NCBI GenBank assembly: GCA_951230915.1
Contig: OX579635.1
Coordinates: 36,890,001 to 36,954,000, forward strand
Direction of reading: 5' to 3'
DNA: 64,000 bases
Source: Antitrichia curtipendula
Taxonomy: Eukaryota; Streptophyta; Bryopsida; Hypnales; Leucodontaceae
The notes under the pieces were generated by a model. The model saw only the letters and a program-made list of their open reading frames with translations. It searched no databases and was not told the DNA's origin. The number at the start of each line of letters is the position of its first letter. Position 1 is the first letter of the stretch. The translations under genes and the position numbers were made by a program. Below are positions 58,244-64,000 of this stretch, in pieces.

Positions 58244-58370
58244 CATGGATTACTACATTGAATAGGGTTTTTAAGGGAACCCATACTAATATATGGACAT
58301 TACACACTACGTAAACCACTCCCAAAAAATCGCCAGTTCATACTGCGGGTGGGTTCCGATTTGCAATTAG

Positions 58371-58420
58371 GTCGTAATGGCCGATTATGCAGTTTGGCCT
58401 GCATAATCGGACATTACGAC
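58371..58420. repeat. 50-nt hairpin, 22-bp arms
   Basis: GTCGTAATGGCCGATTATGC(AG) pairs with (CT)GCATAATCGGACATTACGAC; one mismatch, 6-nt loop TTTGGC. Confidence 0.93.
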
Positions 58421-58495
58421 TATTTCATCCAGAAGCCAATTTTCATCTTGAATGTTCATCCTATTTTTGTTAATTTTCTGGAAGTAGTTTATGTT

Positions 58496-58608
58496 GGGCA
58501 ACATCCTCGTCGTTGGGGATTGCGGGAAAAAATGCACCTCCTCATCGGGCTCCGCCCTCCTTGTTGACGCATTTTTTCCCACAATCCCCTCCTCCTTGGG
58601 CATTGCCC
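58496..58608. repeat. 113-nt inverted repeat, about 40-bp arms
   Basis: GGGCAACATCCTCGTCGTTG followed by GGGATTGCGGGAAAAAATGC pairs with GCATTTTTTCCCACAATCCC ... TTGGGCATTGCCC. The inner 20 bp match almost perfectly; the outer part has several mismatches. The loop is C-rich, about 33 nt. Confidence 0.8.
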
Positions 58609-58925
58609 TTTACATAATAATCTACCTATGCTGTACATATTGAAGTGTATGGGGGCTGTACATCATGTTTCAAACATCTACAACTTCCTAAAATAAGTCC
58701 CTGGTCCCCTTAAAACCCCTATTCAGTGCAGTTTATCCAGGGTTTTAAAATTCCATAAGAGCAGCTGTGGTCTCGGCCTGGCCAGAGAAAGGTGATTGAA
58801 GAATCATATCCTCTGGCCACTCACCTTCTCATGGTTTCAAATGCATTCTCGTCCGGCCACGTTTGGCAATGGAATTGGAAAGATTTCATAATACCCAGTT
58901 TTGCATACTCAAACTGCCTGTTACT

Positions 58926-58929
58926 GAAG

Positions 58930-58959
<30 letters not shown>
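58926..58959. repeat. (GAA)n microsatellite
   Basis: About 11 GAA units, about 140 bp upstream of the start codon at 59098, probably in the leader. Confidence 0.97.
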
Positions 58960-58960
<1 letters not shown>

Positions 58961-59097
58961 GAGATGGCAGAGACGGCCATGGACTGAAGCAGAAGCGAAG
59001 ACAGACAACTTTTTGATGAATCCAATTGCTGAAAACGTTTCTTTGCTCATGTTTCCAAAGGTTTGAGTGGTGGCCGAATTGATTTGCGTTTGGCTGG

Positions 59098-62000
59098 ATG
59101 AGCAGAAGCGCGAAGGAGCTGTTTGCAAAGCTTCTGGTACTTCTTTGCGCTTATTTGGTTGCTTCCAGCTTTGAATTTTGGTTCGGTAGGTTTCTTCGAG
59201 GTCTTTATCTTCTGTATGAGGCTGGATTTGGTTATTTTTCTTATCTCTGTACGCTCTACTGTACACTCTTCCAGCTCGCCACGAGTGTAGCATCTTTTGT
59301 TGTGGAGAATTTGGAAACCCTATATTTTTTCGCGGGGCACATTGTGTTCTGAAATTCATGGAAGGATTTCAGAAACAGTCAATCGAAGTACGAGACTGCG
59401 TGGTGTGGAAGATCAATGAAGTACACTGTGATTTATGAAACGAATTCTATCAGTTTCCTCACCTCATCTGTTATAATGGAGAATGTGGAAACCCTATGTT
59501 TTTTTCTCACGGCGCAATTGTGTTATGAAATCTCATGGAATGATTTCAGAAGCAGTCATGTGAAGTACGACACTGCGTGGTGTGGGAGATTAATGGAATA
59601 TAGTGTGATTTGTGAAAGAAGGAAATTTCTATCAGTTCCTCACTTCGATGTTTAAGTCCAGTGCTCCGAAGGCCTTACGAGGTGTTACTCATTTTATTTT
59701 TAAAGATCTGTGTGAGGTCCTATCCGTCAGGGACACTGGATTTCAATTTTAAATGAACGTATCACACGCAGAATAGTGCAAAGTAATTTGTGACGGAGCC
59801 TTGTTGTTCGCTCAGAGCTAATAAGGATTTTGGTGTAGCTTTGCGTACCACATCTGAATTTTCAAAGTTGTGGTTGTGTATTGCAAAACCCTAAGGTGGA
59901 ATTGGAGTAGTATCGAAGATCCTAGTGTATATAGAAATCAAAGATGAAGGACATCAACCTAAGGGAAGTCCTTTTTCTTAAATTTTGGATTGGACCCTAA
60001 GTAGCGCACATTCTGACCTTACGACAAACCCTAGGTTTTGTGATTTGTGGTTTGTGGTTTATGAGGACCGTAAGATTTTTGCTACAGGAGCTATATGAGC
60101 CATCTGACGATGAGCTTTGAATTTGCAGGCAAGGAGGGTGTAACATAAACTATCAACGGCAACTCATATTGTAGAATTGAAGGGAGAAATTGAATTAGAA
60201 TCTGAAGATGCTTTCGTGGGGCCACCCAAAACGAAATTCGAAGCTTCTCTATGAAGTGCCAGGACTACACAGACAACATGTAGAACAGACATACCTCTCT
60301 TCAGCAGAAGAGAGCGTTTCCTTGCCGTAAGCCTTTCTGTCAAACAAGCCTTGTAGTCTTTCATGGTGCAGCTCTTGGATGTAGCTGTGTTGCCAGGACT
60401 GGAAGATGACGTTCGGTTTTATGTTTGCAGCGATGTTGCATACAAAGAGACTCAAACCCTAGAAATCCGAAAACAGTTTTGGAAAACGGCTTGGGATGAG
60501 AGACCACCATGGATGCGAACAGTGTACTCTGGTAAAGAGGGTGAGTTTCCCGAATTGATGGTCCTTTCAAACTTTGTTCAGCTATGGGAGGAAGCCTTAA
60601 ATGCCATTTCGGCTGGTGCTTTGTCAGGGTAGTTTGTACTTTACAGTAGCCGGAGGAGGAAACTTGACATTCTTTAAGGCTTCCTTCCTCCAGACCTGAT
60701 GCTGTGAAGACCCCTCAGATGAAGATCCCTGATCCTGACTTTATGGTGCTTTTTGAACCCCCTTGTAAATCACGAACCCTATGGAGCAAAGCTAGTAGGG
60801 CTTGTGAGGTGGCTGGAAAATGCAGGCTGTCCCGCTTAGGCTCTAATAAAAAAATTATGACAAAAGGAGTCCCCTTGGGTTTGTATAAATACACCAGGAT
60901 TCTCCATACTTCGGTCAGGATGTCGTCGCCTTTGATGCAATATAGAATGCCAGGATTGCGCGGTGGGTCGTCTATTCTACTCCTGTCCAGTTTGCAATAA
61001 GAGATTGTAGACAGACTCCGTTACAAATTTCTGATTATTCTCAACTTTGGCGACAGGAGATAACACCGTGTTGGAGACTGTCGTCAATGTTGCCACGTCC
61101 ATTCCTTTCGTCTTCATTGGCCTCCGAGTCCCTCGGTACGTTTCGATAGTTTTGCACCAATTCTGAACCCTGTCCAATTCGCAGGCTCCTGATTTTTTAA
61201 TTTTTGGTAGAGATGTGTTTCATGTTTTTCCCGATTCCAGAGCATTCCTTCCATATGATCTTTAAAAAAAGTAATGGAACGTTGATTTCCGTTGCTGCAC
61301 TATCACTTTATGTATCCTGCTGGTGCTCTCAAGAGCACAATATTTCAAGAAGTTAGATATTTTGAATGCGTAAGTGGACAAGCTATAGAAATATGACAAT
61401 TGGCAACTAATAATCAATAATAGTAACTAGCAAAACAATCCGTTTCCTTCAAGAATGTAGGATACGATTTTCTTATTTCTATTGGTACTTTTGGTTACCT
61501 TAAAAGCTTCCTAAATGATTTATTTCATTCCGTAAGACATTGAATCAACCTCCTTTAACCACTTGGAGGCACTTAAGTGTGAAGATTGTAATTGGGCAAG
61601 ATTATCTACAAGTCAAGGAGAAGTTTACCCTTCTATTTGAATTTTATGTCGTGGTTGTGCTTTTATAAGTGGTTCCTAATGTTGTACATACTCCGGTGAT
61701 TCAAATACTTGTGATCTTTTACAGGAAGAGTTTCTCGACTACAATGTATTCCAATTCATTGATTGGGGTGGGCATGGCTTCAACCTTATATCACACGTCC
61801 CGTGGAGACGCTCGGAAAGGTACAAGATGGGGGGATTATGCGATGATTGCCACTTCGACATTGGTAAACCTGCGATTTTGCTTCTCCCCTCATAATTTTT
61901 GCTGTCATTTCAAAAGTGAAACTTTGAATTATATATGGTTTTCGTTTTGCAATTGGCGTGCTCATAATAACTGGACCACCAGAAATTCAATTCCAGGACC

Positions 62001-62382
62001 TCTTCATCCAAAGTGCTGAAGAGTGTATATTTTATGGTGGCAGTGCATGTCATCAGCTGTGCAGCAGCAGGACAGCAAGCACTCTAAGGCTTTGATGCTT
62101 GCCTCTGTCATGATGCTCCCATTCCAGCCTCTGCTTGTTGCTGCTATACACACGGGTATTGCGGAGGTAATGTTCCAATTCTCAAAACAAGTTCATTGTA
62201 CTAGTAAATTAAACCCAGTCGAATAATATGTATTTTATAATGTGGACAAGATCCACATTCAAAAAATCTACTAAATTGAACCACTCAAAACAGTTGAAAG
62301 TCACGGGATGGGTTCCCCACCTTCGTAGTCCACTTGGCAAGACCTGGACCTCCTACACACTTTGATAGACTACGTATGTATT

Positions 62383-62445
<63 letters not shown>

Positions 62446-62764
62446 AGCCATTGAAAATGTTCTTATTCTAATTTTTTTGGCACGCATAATGCAGAAAATT
62501 ACCAACCTTTTGCGAATGTAACCTCCTTTTCATTTTTCATTAGAATGTAACCTTTTCACATTTTTTGTGTAGGCCACGTTTGCTAGGAAGGTGATTGAGA
62601 ATCCAAAGCTTCGAGGGGCACATGCTTTGCACACAGCATCCTCCCTGGTTGGTGGTGCACTGTTCATTGCAGACGACGTCTTCCCAGACGCACCATACAT
62701 TCATGCTGCCTGGCATCTTGCAGCAGCTGTAGGCGTAGTGACAATCAACACTCTCATTGATTAA
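59098..62764 (+). CDS. 206-residue multi-pass membrane protein with CREST-like active-site pattern
   Basis: Five exons: 59098-59185, 61057-61135, 61725-61863, 62044-62166, 62573-62764. All introns are GT-AG with matching phases; 621 nt, 206 residues. Hydrophobic segments lie at about 9-24, 37-52, 66-79, 94-103, 112-135 and 165-200. Spaced residues are S75-x3-H79 in GMASTLYH, D93 in WGDYAM, and H187/H191 in IHAAWHLAAA; NVATSIPFVFIGL lies near the start. Serine, three histidines and an aspartate in these places are the signature of the CREST superfamily (alkaline ceramidases, PAQR, Per1, TMEM8), which are zinc-dependent membrane hydrolases or receptors. The protein is shorter than typical ceramidases. 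I recall similar uncharacterised plant proteins but cannot name one. Substrate and membrane are unknown. Intron 1 is unusually long (1871 nt) and holds a tandem duplication. Confidence 0.85.
59290..59645. repeat. two-unit tandem duplication, period about 174 bp, in CREST-like intron 1
   Basis: 'ggagaat(t/g)tggaaaccctat' occurs at 59304 and 59478. Each unit continues with 'ggaatgatttcaga', 'gaagtacga(g/c)actgcgtggtgtgg' and 'tatcagtttcctcac'. The units differ by about 10-15 percent by eye. Non-coding in the spliced model. Confidence 0.85.
62385..62442. repeat. (AT)n microsatellite in intron 4 of the CREST-like gene
   Basis: About 29 AT units, within intron 62167-62572. Confidence 0.98.
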
Positions 62765-64000
62765 AGGTAGGTACACTCAAAATTGCCCCTTTTGCTGTTG
62801 AGCATAGCTCCTACTAGTAGACTGGTTCCATGGGGTCGGTTTTCGGTGGTGTTTCCTTGACGCTTTGGAGAATGAAGACTTATGAGGTGTGAAACTCCCT
62901 TTCATCATAATAGTAATTTTAGGATAGTTGAGGGTGTCTCATTTCACCTGTACATGTACCATAGCCTGCTTGGAAGGGATGTACATTCAAGATCATTCCT
63001 TTTTGCAACTGATCGTAGTTTCTATTACTACACAAAATTGTTTTATTGGTTCTTATTGGCAAATGAAAGAGGATTCCAATGCATTTTAACATGCATTGTA
63101 GACCTGCAGTTCTAGTGAGCTTCTGTGGACAAGTATTTCAAGGGGTGGTTTCAAAATGCCGTCTAAGGATGAGTAATTCTTTTCAGTGATTGTGCATCTT
63201 AGGATAATATTCAATGTATTTTATTTTCGGTGTTGTAATATTCAGTCATGGCAGTTGACTGGATTTATATTTTCATTCATGCAAGGTGCGCTCAAGATTC
63301 CATAGTCTGAAACTTCCTTTCTTATGGGCAGCAAACAATGGCAGGGTCAATTAGTTTCACCCAGTTTGTTGTGTGTATTTCAAGTTTTCAACCATCTCTT
63401 GAATAGAAAATTATCAATAGTAAGTCATCATGATATCTTGCGTTGCTGCAATTCAAACTTCATGTGTTGACATCTTTCTAGAGCCTGATGTTTGTTTTCC
63501 ACACCCAAAGCTCTAGTCACATTCTCGAGATGCACAACCCATGACTCTTTTAACATTGTGGAAGAAATCTCAAAACAAAGTATTTATTACCCAGCTGCCT
63601 CTCTTGATTACCTTAACCCCTAAAAACATCATTGCTTTTGAAGTGTTATAGATCTAAATGTCCCAAAGGTATAGAAGTCTCAACCGTAATCTTGTAGTGT
63701 ATGTATTGTAGATGACGTGAATTAAATTTGGAGTCATTTGGCCACATAGATTGCAAGATTATAATGTTTTAATGTTGAAAAGGGATGCTGAAATTTTCCT
63801 AGCAACACATTTGGAGGTCAAATTCGATTTCCAAACCTACTCAAGTGAAAAATTTTAACTATAAAATGATTAAAAATCAGCATACAAACACATTGGTGAA
63901 AGAAAATATCATTCAATTTACTCATTGTGTCTGTAAAATGGCTTTTAAAAATTAGTACATAAAACACATGTAAGGTTGATCCTCCTCCTACTAAAATCAA
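62765..64000. other. 3' flank of the CREST-like gene; start of a TTAA-type element
   Basis: The first several hundred bases are likely the 3' untranslated region and flank. At 63613 TTAACCCCTAAAAACATC has the form of a left terminus of the CCCCTAAA family; a partner end is not visible before the window ends. No gene is recognised. Confidence 0.45.

Larger units (their letters stand above)
58244..59097 (+). promoter_or_regulatory. upstream region of the CREST-like gene with two hairpins
   Basis: Contains the hairpins 58371-58420 and 58496-58608 and a GAA microsatellite. From about 58740 composition becomes more balanced, as expected for promoter and leader. The open frame 58863-59066 crosses the GAA repeat and has no other support. 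Confidence 0.4.

Noticed and set aside
60363..60632. 89-codon plus-strand frame with FWKTAWDERPPWMR
   Set aside because: It falls in intron 1 of the CREST-like gene; the exon pair 59098-59185 and 61057-61135 joins in phase without it. I could not relate it to a family.

Overview
This is nuclear DNA of a land plant. It encodes a chloroplast import receptor of the TOC159 family and a small protein resembling the plant-specific subunit 7 of mitochondrial succinate dehydrogenase. Several genes are split by GT-AG introns that rejoin in frame, and the AT-rich intergenic DNA is full of small inverted-repeat transposons, including typical Stowaway elements (CTCCCTCCGTCCC termini). The two divergent kinases and the low gene density fit a seed-free plant such as a bryophyte, but that is an inference from memory of family resemblance, not a measurement.

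Layout. 1-2921 (minus): a tyrosine-kinase-like protein kinase exon that can splice in phase to an exon coding for a divergent AP2/ERF-like domain and running off the window. 2922-4495: its upstream region, which reappears upstream of the TOC159 gene at 25.3-26.7 kb. 4.5-12.4 kb: inverted-repeat elements, including a 163-nt near-perfect palindrome. 13638-15146 (plus): a second divergent kinase with an unfamiliar N-terminal half. 17-20 kb: repeats. 20564-25315 (minus): a six-exon TOC159-type gene, for which I derived a full 1169-residue model. 26.9-30.7 kb: repeats. 31383-32965 (minus): a three-exon, 96-residue SDH7-like gene. 33-39.6 kb: dispersed and tandem repeats. 40.6-47.6 kb: two decayed copies of a hAT-like transposase gene. 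48-51 kb: more elements. 51420-52199 (minus): an intronless THEP1-type NTPase gene. 53.7-58.3 kb: repeats. 59098-62764 (plus): a five-exon gene for a 206-residue multi-pass membrane protein with a CREST-like His/Asp/Ser pattern.

The host genes do not form a pathway; they look like ordinary dispersed plant genes (organelle import, respiration, nucleotide hydrolysis, signalling, a membrane hydrolase candidate). What links them is repeats. Related small elements sit in two introns of the TOC159 gene, upstream of the first kinase and around every gene. At least three terminal types occur: TTAA-flanked with CCCCTAAA-like ends (piggyBac-like in form), TA-flanked AGGT/AGGG ends, and TA-flanked Stowaway ends. 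I recognised transposase sequence only in the two dead hAT copies. The most unusual observations are the possible kinase/AP2-like fusion, the upstream sequence shared by two unrelated genes, the TTAA-flanked family, and the long palindrome at 8100-8262.

All exon models come from reading splice signals and phases by eye. No alignment or expression evidence was available.
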